A DNA stretch of 64,000 nt from Candidatus Hydrogenedentota bacterium (GCA_019637335.1 JAHBVV010000014.1:1-64000), one strand, 5' to 3'; positions 34,996 through 45,766 are shown, numbered from the stretch's first letter. Numbers and translations: made by a program. The notes: generated from the letters alone by a model not told the origin.

Positions 34996-36165
34996 CTAGA
35001 GACCGGCTTTTTGCTTGAGCGCGGCGGCCTGGTCGGTCTCTTCCCAGCGGAATCCCTGATCTTCCCGACCGAAATGCCCCAATGCGGCGGTCTTCCGGAA
35101 CTGGGGGCGGCGCAGGTCGAGCGTCTTGATGATGGACGCGGGCCGGCAGTCGAAATGCTCCTTCAGGATATCGCTGAGGGCGCTGTCGCTGATTTTTCCG
35201 GTACCGAAGGTGGTGGCGTGAACGGAGACCGGCTGGGAGACGCCGATGGCGTAGGCAAGCTGGACTTCGCATCGGTCGGCGAGGCCGGCGGCCACGGCGT
35301 TCTTGGCCATGTATCGGGCCATGTAGGCCGCGCTGCGGTCGACCTTGGAGGCGTCCTTGCCGCTGAAGGCTCCACCGCCGTGACGTCCCATGCCGCCGTA
35401 GGTATCGACGATGATCTTGCGCCCGGTCAATCCGCAATCGCCCACGGGCCCACCGACGACGAAGCGCCCGGTGGGGTTGATGTGGAACTTGATCTCGCCC
35501 TTGACGTATTCGGCGGGCAGGATCGTCTCGATCTCCTTGATCAGGGTCGAGCGAATCTCTTCGTGTGTCACGTTCGGCGAGTGCTGGTTGGAGAGGACGA
35601 TGGTGTCGATGCGCTGGGGCACGTTGTCGACGTATTCGACGGTCACCTGGGACTTGGCGTCGGGCTGAAGCCAGGGGATGACGCCGTCTTTGCGGAGGCG
35701 GGTGATATGGGCCAGTATGCGGTGCGAGAGGGCGATGGGCAGGGGCATGAGCTCGGAGGTTTCGTTGCTGGCGTAGCCGAACATCATGCCCTGGTCGCCG
35801 GCGCCCTGCTCCTTGTCGATGCCTTCGCCTTCGTTAACGCCCTGGGCGATGTCGGGCGACTGCTTGTCCAGGGTGACCATGACGGCGCAGGCTTCGCCGT
35901 CGAAGCCGGCGTCCCCGCCGCGGTAGCCGATGTCGAGGATGGTGTCGCGCACGATGCGGGGTATATCGACCTGGGCCTTGGAGGTAACTTCGCCCGCGAC
36001 GACGCAGAGGCCGGTGGTGACGAGGGTTTCGCAGGCGACGCGGCTCATGGGGTCGCCGGCGAGCATGGCGTCGAGAATGGCGTCGGAGACGTTGTCCGCC
36101 ACCTTGTCGGGGTGGCCTTCGCTGACGGACTCGGAGGTAAACAGCATCCGGTTGGTATCGCTCAC
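34996..36165 (-). CDS. metK: S-adenosylmethionine synthase MetK
   Basis: The 389-residue product has the full MAT signatures: [20 protein letters not shown], the ATP-binding GQDQ-equivalent [13 protein letters not shown], and [19 protein letters not shown]. It makes S-adenosylmethionine from ATP and methionine in the cytosol. Length fits the family. A GGAAGGAT precedes the start. It follows rplA by 50 bases on the minus strand without a terminator between, and a strong terminator closes the operon at 34921-34964. No SAM riboswitch can be fitted in the 50-base gap. Confidence 0.97.
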   Translation of the reverse strand: MSDTNRMLFTSESVSEGHPDKVADNVSDAILDAMLAGDPMSRVACETLVTTGLCVVAGEVTSKAQVDIPRIVRDTILDIGYRGGDAGFDGEACAVMVTLDKQSPDIAQGVNEGEGIDKEQGAGDQGMMFGYASNETSELMPLPIALSHRILAHITRLRKDGVIPWLQPDAKSQVTVEYVDNVPQRIDTIVLSNQHSPNVTHEEIRSTLIKEIETILPAEYVKGEIKFHINPTGRFVVGGPVGDCGLTGRKIIVDTYGGMGRHGGGAFSGKDASKVDRSAAYMARYMAKNAVAAGLADRCEVQLAYAIGVSQPVSVHATTFGTGKISDSALSDILKEHFDCRPASIIKTLDLRRPQFRKTAALGHFGREDQGFRWEETDQAAALKQKAGL

Positions 36166-36215
36166 GGTGTTATCCTTCCTTGCATCGGATTCGCGGTTGT
36201 TGCGCGGGCGAGCGC

Positions 36216-36923
36216 CTAGTTCAACTGGGAAGCGAGCGAGGCCACGTCAAGGCGGAAACCCGGGCCCATGGTGCTGCTCATGCAGCAGCTCTTGAGGTAG
36301 ATGCCCTTGCAGGAGGAGGGCTTCGCCTTGATGATGGCGCGGATGACCTCGACGGCGTTTTCGCGAATCTGTTCGGGCGAGAAGGAGGCCTTGCCGACGG
36401 GGACGTGGATATTCGCATTCTTGTCGACGCGGAATTCGATCTTACCCTTTTTGATATCGGTCACGGCCTGGCCGACATTGGGGGTGACGGTGCCGGCCTT
36501 GGGGCTGGGCATGAGGCCGCGGGGCCCGAGGACCTTACCGAGGCGTCCGACGAGGGCCATCATGTCGGGGGAGGCGACGGCGCTGTCGAAATCGGTCCAG
36601 CCTTCCTGTACTTTCTGGACGAGGTCTTCGGCTCCGACGGCTTCGGCTCCGGCGGCCTGCGCGGCGGCGATCTGGTCGGCCTGCTTGCAGAACACGACGA
36701 CGCGGGCGACCTTACCCGTGCCGTGCGGCAGCGAGACGGAGCCGCGAACCATCTGATCGGCGTGGCGGGGGTCGACGCCCAGGAAGAAGGCAAGTTCGAT
36801 GGTCTCGTCGAACTTGGCGGTGGCGCATTCCTTGGCGACGACAGCCGCTTCTTCGACGCTGTGGAGTTTGGTGGCGTTCACCTTGCCGGCGAAGGCCTTC
36901 TGGCGCTTGCTGAGTTTTGCCAT
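36216..36923 (-). CDS. rplA: Large-subunit ribosomal protein L1
   Basis: From the ATG at 36923 (GGGAG upstream), the 235-residue product has the L1 signature blocks, including [39 protein letters not shown] and [16 protein letters not shown]1 forms the L1 stalk and may repress its own operon. It follows rplK by 126 bases. The usual rplJ gene is not next; metK is. Confidence 0.97.
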   Translation of the reverse strand: MAKLSKRQKAFAGKVNATKLHSVEEAAVVAKECATAKFDETIELAFFLGVDPRHADQMVRGSVSLPHGTGKVARVVVFCKQADQIAAAQAAGAEAVGAEDLVQKVQEGWTDFDSAVASPDMMALVGRLGKVLGPRGLMPSPKAGTVTPNVGQAVTDIKKGKIEFRVDKNANIHVPVGKASFSPEQIRENAVEVIRAIIKAKPSSCKGIYLKSCCMSSTMGPGFRLDVASLASQLN

Positions 36924-37049
36924 GGTGTGTTCTCCCGTGGTGCGTGCGAGGCGGGCAGCCTCTCCCACTTTTTTGGCAATGCGATCAAACAACGGCGCCG
37001 CCCCAGCCGGAAGGGCGAGACGGCGCCTGGAAACTGGCTTTGCGGGGGA

Positions 37050-37478
37050 TTACCCCTCGATGAGCAAGCCCATGCTCCGGGCCGTGCCGGCGATCATCCG
37101 CTTTGCGGAGTCGACGTTCGCGGCGTTGAGGTCGGGCATTTTGAGGGTGGCGATCTCTTCGACCTGCGCGTCGGTGACGGAACCGACCTTGGTCTTGTTG
37201 GGTTCGCCGGAGGCCTTGGCCAGCTTGGCTGCCTTCTTGAGCAGGACGGCGGCCGGGGGCGTCTTGGTGATGAAGCTGATGCTGCGGTCTTCGTACACCG
37301 TGATCACGACGGGAATCACGAGACCAGACTGCTCGCGGGTCCGCTCATTGAACTGGTTGCAGAAGTCCATGATGTTGACGCCGTGCTGGCCGAGGGCCGG
37401 TCCCACGGGGGGTGCGGGGTTGGCCGCACCGGCAGGGACCTGCAACTTGATTTGGGCTTTGATTGGTTTTGCCGCCAT
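37050..37478 (-). CDS. rplK: Large-subunit ribosomal protein L11
   Basis: The 142-residue protein from the ATG at 37478 starts [21 protein letters not shown] and has the thiostrepton-loop and RNA-binding sequence [20 protein letters not shown], typical of L11. It sits between nusG and rplA in the usual order and stabilises the GTPase-associated centre of 23S rRNA. The longer frame from 37502 is less likely. Confidence 0.97.
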   Translation of the reverse strand: MAAKPIKAQIKLQVPAGAANPAPPVGPALGQHGVNIMDFCNQFNERTREQSGLVIPVVITVYEDRSISFITKTPPAAVLLKKAAKLAKASGEPNKTKVGSVTDAQVEEIATLKMPDLNAANVDSAKRMIAGTARSMGLLIEG

Positions 37479-37586
37479 GTTCTTCGCGCTCCAGCTTCGC
37501 ACCTTATCCGTGGGATAAGAGCCTTAGATTTCGTTTGGGGTTGGGGCGGGGCGCTGGCGATTGGGCCAGTGCGCACGGGAAAATCC

Positions 37587-38231
37587 CTAGACGCGCTCCA
37601 CCTGCCAGAATTCGACTTCGACGCTCGTGAGGCGTTCGAAGATCTCCACCATTACCTTCATATTTCCGCGTTCGGCGTTGATCTCGGCGATCTTGCCGAT
37701 GAAATTCGCGAAGGAGCCGTCGATAATCTTGACGCGCTCGCCTTCGTCGAACTCGACTTTGGGCTTGGGACGTTCCTTCTCGCCGCGGCTGACTTCAACG
37801 ATCTCTTCGATCTCGGCGTCTTCCAGTGGCACGGGGAGTGTCCGCGAGCCGATGAACCCGGTCACGCCGGGCGTTTCCTTGATCATGTGCCAGAGCTCGG
37901 CATAGCGCTCGGGATGCTCGGGCAACTGCACCAGGACGTAGCCTGGATAGGACTTCCGCGTGCTCACGGCCTTGGTGGAGCCGGGGCGCAGCTCGGTATT
38001 CTCCTCCGTCGGCACCAGCACATTGGTGATCAGGTCCGACAGGCCTTCCTGCTCCGCAGCGGCGATGAGCATATTCTGCACGTTCGCCTCCTGGCCGGAG
38101 TGGGCGTGGAGGGCATACCAGCGGCGGCGGACACCGTCCTCCGGCACCGGATTCAGCTGAATGCCGGAGACTTCTTCAGCGGCTTGATCATCCGCCTGGG
38201 CCTCGCCCTTTTCCTGGAGCTCGTCGGTCAC
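37587..38231 (-). CDS. nusG: Transcription antitermination factor NusG
   Basis: The 214-residue protein has the NGN domain (RRRWYALHAHSGQEANVQNM and KSYPGYVLVQL) and a C-terminal KOW motif (EGERVKIIDGSFANFIGKI). It links RNA polymerase with Rho or the ribosome. An acidic 30-residue N-terminal tail precedes the usual start. It lies between secE and rplK with a 12-base gap to secE. Confidence 0.96.
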   Translation of the reverse strand: MTDELQEKGEAQADDQAAEEVSGIQLNPVPEDGVRRRWYALHAHSGQEANVQNMLIAAAEQEGLSDLITNVLVPTEENTELRPGSTKAVSTRKSYPGYVLVQLPEHPERYAELWHMIKETPGVTGFIGSRTLPVPLEDAEIEEIVEVSRGEKERPKPKVEFDEGERVKIIDGSFANFIGKIAEINAERGNMKVMVEIFERLTSVEVEFWQVERV

Positions 38232-38243
38232 GCAACAACCTCC

Positions 38244-38468
38244 CTATCCCGCAATAGCGAACAAAATGAGCACGAACTGCTCGAAGATCTTGTCGAAAAC
38301 AAAAATCACGCCGGCCATGGCGAGCAGCAGGAACATGGTCACCTTGGTGGAGACTTTGAGGTCATCCAGGGAGGGCCAGGTCACCTTGCTCATTTCATGC
38401 ATCACTTCGCCATAAAAGGCCTTCGTCCGCGCGATGAGACCGGGCTTCTGTTCCGTTGCTGTCGCCAT
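38244..38468 (-). CDS. secE: Preprotein translocase subunit SecE
   Basis: The 74-residue protein has the SecE pattern: an amphipathic N-terminal helix (EVMHEMSKVTWPSLDDLKVS) and a single C-terminal transmembrane segment. SecE clamps the SecY channel in the inner membrane. It follows tRNA-Trp and precedes nusG as in most bacteria. Confidence 0.93.
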   Translation of the reverse strand: MATATEQKPGLIARTKAFYGEVMHEMSKVTWPSLDDLKVSTKVTMFLLLAMAGVIFVFDKIFEQFVLILFAIAG

Positions 38469-38505
38469 GCGTATCCCTTGGGATTCTGTTCAGAAGATCA
38501 AAAAA

Positions 38506-38581
38506 TGGCAGGCCTGGAGGGACTCGAACCCCCAACCTTCGGCTTTGGAGGCCGCTGCACTAGCCATTGTGCTACAGGCCT
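38506..38581 (-). tRNA. trpT: tRNA-Trp (anticodon CCA)
   Basis: The minus strand folds as a tRNA: acceptor AGGCCTG with CAGGCCT, anticodon loop CTCCAAA (CCA), and T-arm GGGGGTTCGAGTCCCTC. A CCA end is encoded (positions 38506-38508 on the plus strand read TGG). The position between rpmG and secE is classical. Confidence 0.96.
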
Positions 38582-38634
38582 GCAAGAACCGCGCGGCTGC
38601 GCGGCAGGTAAGCGTGGAGAGCGCGCCTGCGAGA

Positions 38635-38784
38635 CTACCGGGTCTCGCGGTGCAGCGTGTGCTTCCGCTCAAACTTGCAGTATTTTTTGAGCTCAAGCCG
38701 CTCCGGGTGCTTGCGCTTGTCGCGCGTGCCGGTGTAATTACGCTGCTTGCACTCGGTGCATTGTATCGTGATTTTTTCTCTCAT
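38635..38784 (-). CDS. rpmG: Large-subunit ribosomal protein L33
   Basis: A 49-residue minus-strand frame from the ATG at 38784 reads [20 protein letters not shown] onward, with a C-x-x-C pair near the start and a lone cysteine near the end of the [14 protein letters not shown] tail. This fits the zinc-binding form of L33. It lies between tuf and tRNA-Trp as in many bacteria. Confidence 0.93.
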   Translation of the reverse strand: MREKITIQCTECKQRNYTGTRDKRKHPERLELKKYCKFERKHTLHRETR

Positions 38785-38829
38785 GCAACTTTACCGCCTG
38801 GTTGGGGCCGCGGCTGCGCGCCGTACTAC

Positions 38830-40020
<1,191 letters not shown>

Positions 40021-40087
40021 GTCCTCTACTCTCCTTCCGCACAGGGGTGCGCCGGCGGTGCAACGAGTTGAAAAAAAGATTGAAAAA

Positions 40088-40163
<76 letters not shown>

Positions 40164-40183
40164 CCAAGTATTGGCAATTAAAA

Positions 40184-40259
40184 TGGAGCGGGAAACGAGG
40201 CTCGAACTCGCGACCCTCAGCTTGGAAGGCTGATGCTCTACCAACTGAGCTATTCCCGC
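40184..40259 (-). tRNA. glyT: tRNA-Gly (anticodon TCC)
   Basis: The acceptor GCGGGAA pairs with TTTCCCGC, and the anticodon stem TCAGC/GCTGA encloses the loop CTTCCAA (TCC). CCA is encoded. Confidence 0.95.
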
Positions 40260-40298
40260 CCTGAATCCAGGCGCTTGCGCCTGGAGGCATTCCAAAAA

Positions 40299-40384
40299 TG
40301 GTGGTGGGTGTTGGATTCGAACCAACGTAGGAATAATCCAACGGGTTTACAGCCCGTCCCCTTTAGCCACTCGGGCAACCCACC
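40299..40384 (-). tRNA. tyrU: tRNA-Tyr (anticodon GTA)
   Basis: This is an 86-base class II tRNA: acceptor GGTGGGT with ACCCACC, anticodon stem ACGGG/CCCGT with loop CTGTAAA (GTA), and a long variable arm. CCA is encoded. Confidence 0.95.
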
Positions 40385-40412
40385 ACGCAAGAGCGTTGTA
40401 TTCAACTATACT

Positions 40413-40487
40413 GGAGCTGGCGAAGGGATTCGAACCCCCGACCGGCTGATTACAAATCAGCTGCTCTACCAACTGAGCTACGCCAGC
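40413..40487 (-). tRNA. thrU: tRNA-Thr (anticodon TGT)
   Basis: The acceptor GCTGGCG pairs with CGCCAGC, and the anticodon stem GCTGA/TCAGC encloses the loop TTTGTAA (TGT). CCA is encoded. It is the first tRNA of the operon, about 60 bases after the predicted promoter. Confidence 0.95.
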
Positions 40488-40498
40488 GCGTCAAATTC

Positions 40499-40530
40499 AA
40501 AAAGACAGCCGCCCCTGACGAGGCGGCTGT
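40499..40530 (-). terminator. Rho-independent terminator of the PKD lipoprotein gene
   Basis: A perfect 9-bp stem (ACAGCCGCC at 40505-40513 with GGCGGCTGT at 40522-40530) and an 8-base loop are followed by a T-run on the minus strand (AAAAA at 40499-40503). It ends the minus-strand gene upstream of the tRNA genes. The predicted tRNA/tuf promoter would start transcription within or next to this hairpin. Confidence 0.8.
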
Positions 40531-40535
40531 GCGTA

Positions 40536-40564
40536 GACTAACAAACGCGGGAGGGCCGTGTCAA
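40536..40564 (-). promoter_or_regulatory. Promoter of the tRNA-tuf-secE-nusG-rplKA operon
   Basis: A perfect TTGACA -35 box (minus strand, 40564-40559), a 17-base spacer and TTAGTC (40541-40536) as a weak -10 box are seen. The predicted start lies near 40529, at the right arm of the upstream terminator, so transcripts starting here would lack a complete terminator hairpin. Confidence 0.55.
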
Positions 40565-40605
40565 CCTTTCGCCGGGGAAATTTTCCGGCGTCCGGCGCGC
40601 CGGGC

Positions 40606-42807
40606 CTATTCCGCGGCGGTGATGGCGGCAATGGCCACGCTGTTGGCGGTGCTGGTGCTGGAATTGATGATCAGCACGTAGAATTCCGCCGTTGCAAGAC
40701 CAAGATCGGCCTCAAATCCGGTGAACACCAGTTCGCTGCTGTTTGCGCCGAGGGCCACGCCGGGCAGGCCTTCGCGGTAGACCACGATGGCGACGCCCTG
40801 GTTGCGGGCGTCGACCTGCCACTGCGCGCGGTTGAACTCCAGGGAGAGGCTGGCGGCGGCGGGATCGACGGACAGGCGCACTACGCGGCTGGAGAGCGGC
40901 GGAATATTCGCCAGGCCGGCGGTGATATCCAGGCCGTCCACCGCGCCGAGCGATCCGGCGAGTTGCGCTCCGGGGGCGAAGCGCGCCGTGTCCAGCACGA
41001 GGGGCAGGCGCTCGGCGTCGCTGGGCCGCAGGATGGCGTCTTCGCCTTGCTCGAATGCGAGATCGAGGGCGAATTCACGGTAGGCCTCTCCGAGGGGCGC
41101 CCCGAGATAGGCGAACACGGCGTTATCCAGTGCGGTGGCGGCCTGCCGTGCGGCGATTTCCGCGGTCACGAAATGGGTGGCTTCGAGGCTGTCGGCCAAG
41201 GCGCCCAGCAGGCCCTTGACGGCGCCGGTACCCCGGGCGAGGTATTCGACGGGGTTGGCCGGGGCGTAGCGATTCTGAAGGTAGCGGAAGAATTCCTGCG
41301 CGCTTGCGGCGTAGCCGGGGGTGGATGGGTCGGCGGGCGCCATAAGCGGCGTCGAGAGCAGGGTGTAATCGCCATCGAGCTGGGCGCGGCTGGCTTCGAC
41401 GCCGCCATAGACCTGGCCGAGGTAGAGGGCGAGCCCTTCGATGAGGGCGGCCTCAAACGGGACGGAGGCGCCGTCCGCGGGGCTTGGAACGTGAATCTCG
41501 GGATAGTCGTATCCGTCCACGACGGCGCGGGTTACGACTTCGGTCACGGCCTGCGGCGCATCGAGCTTGAACGCGATGTCGACGAGGGTATCGTCGGCGG
41601 CGTAGCGATCGGCGTTCCAGGTGGAAATGGCGAGGAGCTGGGCGGGGTCGACGACGACGGCGCCGAAGGGGCTTCCGGCATAGAAGACCCGGTCAATGCC
41701 GCCGATGGCGGCGGGGTAGGTCAGGGCGCTATTGAAGAAGAGCACCGGGGTGGCTCCATCGAGCGTAACGAGGCGGGGGCTACGCCCGCGGACCGCCTCG
41801 AAATCCGCCTGGAGGGCGGCGAGGCCGGCTTGCAGCGCGGCGACGGTATCTTCGAGTTGCGCGCTGGTAAAGGCGCGTGCTCCGAAGGAATTGGGACGCT
41901 GCACACTGCCGAGGCGCAGGGCGGTCAGCTGCCGGAGCAGTTCCGGGCTCAGGCTGAGCTGCCAGGAGGAATTCCAGTTGACACTGGTGCGGGCCTTGGC
42001 GGCGGTGGAGACCGTTTGCAGGTAGGCGTCGGGCCGGTAGACGACCGTATACCGCGCGCGATTGGGGAGCCGGAGCACGGGCGCGACGACCGCACCAGCG
42101 CGGATCTGGCCCAGGAGGGGCACAACGAGGCCGCCTTCGAGCTCGGCGATGATGTGGACTTTGCCGGGCACGCGGCTGCCGGTGGGCACGACGTCCTCGG
42201 CGTAGGGAATCGCCAATTCCAGCGGCTGCACGGGGGCGTCCGCCGTGGATGCGGCCACGTCGGTGCTTGCGGCGTCGTGGGTGATTTCGAAGGTGTCGCC
42301 GACGCGGTTGATCGTTTCGAAGACGTTGAAACTGATCTGGGTGTTCACGCGGGTGATGCCGAAGGCCACATTTTCATCGAGCGCGCCCGCGGCGGCCGTA
42401 ATGCGTACTCCGGCGGCGGCCGCCGTGCCCCCTTCGGGACCGAGGTTCGCCGCGCCTCCGGGCGACGAGATCTGAATGTAGCCGTTTCGGGTGCGCGTGT
42501 GGCTACCGCCGCTGCTGGTGACCGTGAGGGAGACGTCAAAGTCCCCCTCGGCCAGGTAGGTATGGGTTGGATTCGGGGCCGAACTGCGGTTTCCATCGCC
42601 GAAATCCCAGCGCCAGGCGATAATGGGCCCTCCCGCGCCGGACGTGGAGAGGTCGCTGAAGGAGACGGTCAACCCGGTGTTGCCCGTTCGGGGCGACGCG
42701 GAGAAGTTCGCCACGGGCTCGGAATCGCGGGGGGATTGCGGGCAGCCCGCAAGGCCGATAGCCGCGATCACAACGGTAAGCGTAGTAGTAAAGGACCAGC
42801 GAGGCAT
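40606..42807 (-). CDS. Large PKD-domain lipoprotein
   Basis: This 733-residue protein has a lipobox at residues 19-22 (LAGC). A PKD domain follows at about 32-115 (FSASPRTGNTGLTVSFSDLS and RWDFGDGN). The remaining 600 residues are long extracellular beta-rich and helical segments with no recognised catalytic motif. Surface or periplasmic location is likely, with the PKD module mediating protein or carbohydrate contact. A Shine-Dalgarno AGGAG precedes the start. It is transcribed toward the tRNA operon and ends with a terminator at 40499-40530. Confidence 0.78.
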   Translation of the reverse strand: MPRWSFTTTLTVVIAAIGLAGCPQSPRDSEPVANFSASPRTGNTGLTVSFSDLSTSGAGGPIIAWRWDFGDGNRSSAPNPTHTYLAEGDFDVSLTVTSSGGSHTRTRNGYIQISSPGGAANLGPEGGTAAAAGVRITAAAGALDENVAFGITRVNTQISFNVFETINRVGDTFEITHDAASTDVAASTADAPVQPLELAIPYAEDVVPTGSRVPGKVHIIAELEGGLVVPLLGQIRAGAVVAPVLRLPNRARYTVVYRPDAYLQTVSTAAKARTSVNWNSSWQLSLSPELLRQLTALRLGSVQRPNSFGARAFTSAQLEDTVAALQAGLAALQADFEAVRGRSPRLVTLDGATPVLFFNSALTYPAAIGGIDRVFYAGSPFGAVVVDPAQLLAISTWNADRYAADDTLVDIAFKLDAPQAVTEVVTRAVVDGYDYPEIHVPSPADGASVPFEAALIEGLALYLGQVYGGVEASRAQLDGDYTLLSTPLMAPADPSTPGYAASAQEFFRYLQNRYAPANPVEYLARGTGAVKGLLGALADSLEATHFVTAEIAARQAATALDNAVFAYLGAPLGEAYREFALDLAFEQGEDAILRPSDAERLPLVLDTARFAPGAQLAGSLGAVDGLDITAGLANIPPLSSRVVRLSVDPAAASLSLEFNRAQWQVDARNQGVAIVVYREGLPGVALGANSSELVFTGFEADLGLATAEFYVLIINSSTSTANSVAIAAITAAE

Positions 42808-43600
42808 GGCGGTTTCGTCTCTCCTGCGTTAGTTACTCTACGGATTTGGATCGATGCAGGGATACCTGGAATCCCTGCCCGGAACATTTACAAATCCCCA
42901 ATTTCGCTCTTAAGTTTGCGGGAATGCACCCCAAAAGTCAACTAAATACCCACTCCCGGGGCAAGTTTTTTCTTGAATTTCGAACATTGGCGTCAATTTT
43001 TCGCCGGATCGGGGTCTGAAGGGCAGTTGCGGCCTCCGGCGGGCTTCTGTTAGCATGCCGGGAGAAGGCATGACGCCTCCTTTCGCGCTTTGACGGCGCC
43101 CCCCGCATTTCCCCCGTTTATTGGCTTGATCCGCCGCGTTCGCCTGGGTATGAGCGGGCTTGGGCCGGGATTTTGTTTGAACCGCGAATGGACGCGAATT
43201 CACGCGAATGACGACCATGGGTGGTTTTTTTGGGATTCCGAGGCTGCGTTGGTGGTGTCGATGGGCTGATCGAGTTTACGGCCCTCGTTGTCTCAGGCTG
43301 GAAGCCTATTCCACGTTTGCTGGCGTTTGCGGGTCAGGCAGGGATGCCTAACCTCCTGGTGAGCCGCTCGTTTGGGGCGGCGATGGAAGCTTTGGGTCAT
43401 TGTTCCTCCAGGCACACGAAGGCGCCGGGGCGCCATCGCGTGGCACGGGTGCTGGCGCGGCGGGTGTTTGCGGGTTAGGCAGGAATGCCTAACCTCCGTA
43501 TTGATTGTTGAGGGCGTGTGGCGATGGTGGATTTGCGACGGCTGCCGTATGCGACCGAGGCGTTTTTTCACGAAGAGAAGAAAGTAGTCCGGAGTATTCC
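42808..43600. other. Repeat-rich intergenic region
   Basis: No gene is supported in these 790 bases. They hold an AT-richer patch at about 42850-42960 (the likely promoter region of the PKD lipoprotein gene, on the minus strand). A CGCGAATGGAC-type repeat lies near 43180-43215, a copy of a dispersed repeat at 43230-43330, and another dispersed repeat at 43320-43500 that is shared with 53065-53220. Confidence 0.6.
43320..43500. repeat. Dispersed repeat, copy 1 (second at 53065-53220)
   Basis: About 150 bases match the 53065-53220 region with gaps. The shared blocks include ATGCCTAACCTCC / ATGCCCAACCTCC, GAGCCGCTCG, TGTTCCTCCAGGCACACGAA-type bases and GGGGCGCCATCGCGTGGCAC. Short palindromes such as AGGCAGGGATGCCT lie at the ends. 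No coding sequence is conserved, so this looks like a non-coding dispersed element. Confidence 0.7.
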
Positions 43601-44875
43601 ATGATGACGTTACTTGACGAGCTTTCCTGGCGGGGGCTTCGCCAGCAGCAGACGCATGAAACGCTGGGCGAGGAACTGGCGAAGGGGCCGATGACGCTGT
43701 ATTGCGGGTTTGATCCGACGGCGGACAGCCTTCATGTGGGGAGCCTGGTGCCGATACTGGGCCTGGCGCATTTCCAGCGCGCGGGGCACCGTCCGATTGC
43801 GCTGGTGGGCGGTGGCACGGGGCTGATCGGGGATCCGAGCTTCAAGGCGACGGAGCGGGCGCTGCTGACGCGGGCGGAGGTGGAGGCGAATTGCGCGGGC
43901 ATCCGGAGGCAGCTGGAGCTGCTGCTGGATTTCTCGGGGTCGAACGCGGCGATCATGCGGAACAATATGGACTGGCTGGGCAAGCTGACGTTCATCGACT
44001 TTCTGCGGGACGTGGGGAAGCATTTCAGCGTGAACGTGATGCTGAGCCGGGAATCGGTCCGGCAGCGGCTGGAGGACCGGGATCACGGCATCTCCTACAC
44101 GGAATTCACGTACAGCCTGCTTCAGGCGTATGATTTCCTGCAGCTGAACGAGGAATATGGTTGCCGGCTCCAGATTGGGGGGAGCGATCAGTGGGGCAAT
44201 ATTGTTGCGGGGATGGATTTGACCCGCCGGGTGCGGAACGCGGAGACCTTCGGGCTGACGCTGCCGCTGGTGACGAAGGCGGATGGGACGAAGTTTGGCA
44301 AGTCGGAATCGGGCAACGTGTGGCTGGACGCGGGGCGGACTTCGCCGTACAAGTTTTACCAGTTCTGGCTGAACCAGGCGGATGCGGACGCGGGGCGCTA
44401 CCTGAAGTACTTCACCTTCCTTTCCCGGGAGGAGATCCTGTCGTATGAGGCGCAGATCGCGGAGGAGCCGCACAAGCGCGCGGCGCAGCAACGGCTGGCC
44501 TCGGAAGTGACGCGGATGATTCACGGGGAGACGGCGCTGGACAATGCGATTAAGGCGTCGCAGGCGATGTTTGGCGGGGAGCTTGCGGGGTTGGACGAGG
44601 CGACGCTGGCGGACGTGTTCAGCGAGGTGCCGAGCAGCAGCCTGCCGGCGGAGACGCTTTCGTCCGGGCGGCTGTTGATCGATGTGCTGGTGGAGGCGGG
44701 AGTGTTCCCTTCGAAGGGCGAAGCGCGCCGGCTGGTGAAGAACGGCGGGCTTTACCTGAACAACGGGCGGATCGACGACGAGGGGACGCCGCTGACGGAG
44801 GCCGCGCTGCTGGCCGGTTCGACGGCGGTGATCCGTAAGGGGAAGAAGAACTACCACCTCCTCCGCTTTGCGTAG
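43601..44875 (+). CDS. tyrS: Tyrosyl-tRNA synthetase
   Basis: From the ATG at 43601 (GGAG upstream), the 424-residue protein has the class I signatures: GFDPTADSLHVGSLVP (HIGH-like) and KFGKSESGN (KMSKS-like). A C-terminal S4 RNA-binding domain follows (ARRLVKNGGLYLNNGRI). Length is standard for the TyrS family. It charges tRNA-Tyr such as the one at 40299-40384. Upstream dispersed repeats do not extend into the frame. It is convergent with the AraC-type regulator gene. Confidence 0.98.
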   Translation: MMTLLDELSWRGLRQQQTHETLGEELAKGPMTLYCGFDPTADSLHVGSLVPILGLAHFQRAGHRPIALVGGGTGLIGDPSFKATERALLTRAEVEANCAGIRRQLELLLDFSGSNAAIMRNNMDWLGKLTFIDFLRDVGKHFSVNVMLSRESVRQRLEDRDHGISYTEFTYSLLQAYDFLQLNEEYGCRLQIGGSDQWGNIVAGMDLTRRVRNAETFGLTLPLVTKADGTKFGKSESGNVWLDAGRTSPYKFYQFWLNQADADAGRYLKYFTFLSREEILSYEAQIAEEPHKRAAQQRLASEVTRMIHGETALDNAIKASQAMFGGELAGLDEATLADVFSEVPSSSLPAETLSSGRLLIDVLVEAGVFPSKGEARRLVKNGGLYLNNGRIDDEGTPLTEAALLAGSTAVIRKGKKNYHLLRFA

Positions 44876-44893
44876 CGGGGGCGGCGGAACCGG

Positions 44894-45766
44894 TCAGCGC
44901 TGCTTCCGGAACTCCCCGGGGGTCACGCCGCAGAAGCGCTTGAAGGCGACGGCGAAAGCGAACTCGTTGTTGTAGCCGACCATCTCGGCGACGTTGCGGA
45001 TCTTGCAGTCGAGGATGATGAGGAGGTCCTGGGCGCGCTCCATGCGGAGGCGGGTGACCATTCGCATGGGCGAGGTTCCGGTGGCGGCCTGCACCATGCG
45101 GTGGAGGTGGGCGACCGATACGTGCAGCTCGCCGGCGAGGCGGTCCACGTCCCAGTTCTGATCGAGGCTCTGATTCACCTTTTCCCAGAGGCGGTCGAGG
45201 CGAATGTGGAGATCGGTCCCTTCGGACTCGGCGGAGTGCCCGAACTCGCGTTCGATGTAAAGCGCGATGAGTTCGGCGTAGAGGCGTGCGGCGCGGGGCG
45301 ATGATCGGCTGATGCCGTGAGACTCTCGGAGAAACTCGGCCATCGCTTTTTCCATTTGCGACATGAGGGAGGTGTTGCGGACGGTGACGGGCTCATCCTT
45401 GAGATGGCGCCAGCGCGCGGTGTCGGTGAGGTGAAACCAGAGGAAGGACCAGGGGCCTTTGTGGGGCTTGTATCGAAAGGGGGCGCCCGCCGGGATGAGG
45501 AGGACCTGGTCCTTCTCGACCATGCGCACGGGATGACGGCTGAAGACCTGGCCGCGCCCCTTGAAGGTGTAGAGGAGGAGGTGATAGCCGGGGCGGGCGC
45601 GCCCGATCTCGTATCCGGGGTGCGCTTCGGTGACGCCGCCTTCGGCGATGCCCTTTTTTTCGATGACGGCCGCGCGCTCGGACCGGTGGGGAAAGTAGTG
45701 CTCCCGGCAATGGGGCGACCACTTCTTGAAATCGTGCACGCTGAATTCGCTTGCGCTGTCGGACAT
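44894..45766 (-). CDS. AraC-family transcriptional regulator
   Basis: This 290-residue protein has an N-terminal cupin-like sensor region (residues 40-130, with ARPGYHLLLYTFKGRGQVF) and a C-terminal AraC/XylS pair of helix-turn-helix motifs (WDVDRLAGELHVSVAHLHRM and FAFAVAFKRFCGVTPGEFRK). It is expected to bind a sugar or small ligand and activate nearby or distant genes. Its own target is not evident: the flanking gene on the right is about 900 bases away and the tyrS gene is convergent. A sugar-use role would fit the host gene content. Confidence 0.88.
   Translation of the reverse strand: MSDSASEFSVHDFKKWSPHCREHYFPHRSERAAVIEKKGIAEGGVTEAHPGYEIGRARPGYHLLLYTFKGRGQVFSRHPVRMVEKDQVLLIPAGAPFRYKPHKGPWSFLWFHLTDTARWRHLKDEPVTVRNTSLMSQMEKAMAEFLRESHGISRSSPRAARLYAELIALYIEREFGHSAESEGTDLHIRLDRLWEKVNQSLDQNWDVDRLAGELHVSVAHLHRMVQAATGTSPMRMVTRLRMERAQDLLIILDCKIRNVAEMVGYNNEFAFAVAFKRFCGVTPGEFRKQR

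Noticed and set aside
36166-36215. SAM riboswitch before metK
   Set aside because: Only 50 bases separate rplA from metK and no SAM-I or SAM-II-like fold can be drawn in them.
36180-38690. 836-residue plus-strand frame across metK-rplA-rplK-nusG-secE
   Set aside because: It is antisense to well-recognised ribosomal and NusG/SecE genes; the translation is Gly/Asp/His-rich with no family resemblance, a usual shadow in GC-rich DNA.
40558-42945. 795-residue plus-strand frame opposite the PKD lipoprotein gene
   Set aside because: The minus strand has a signal peptide with lipobox, a PKD domain and a terminator; the plus frame is glycine-rich without motifs.
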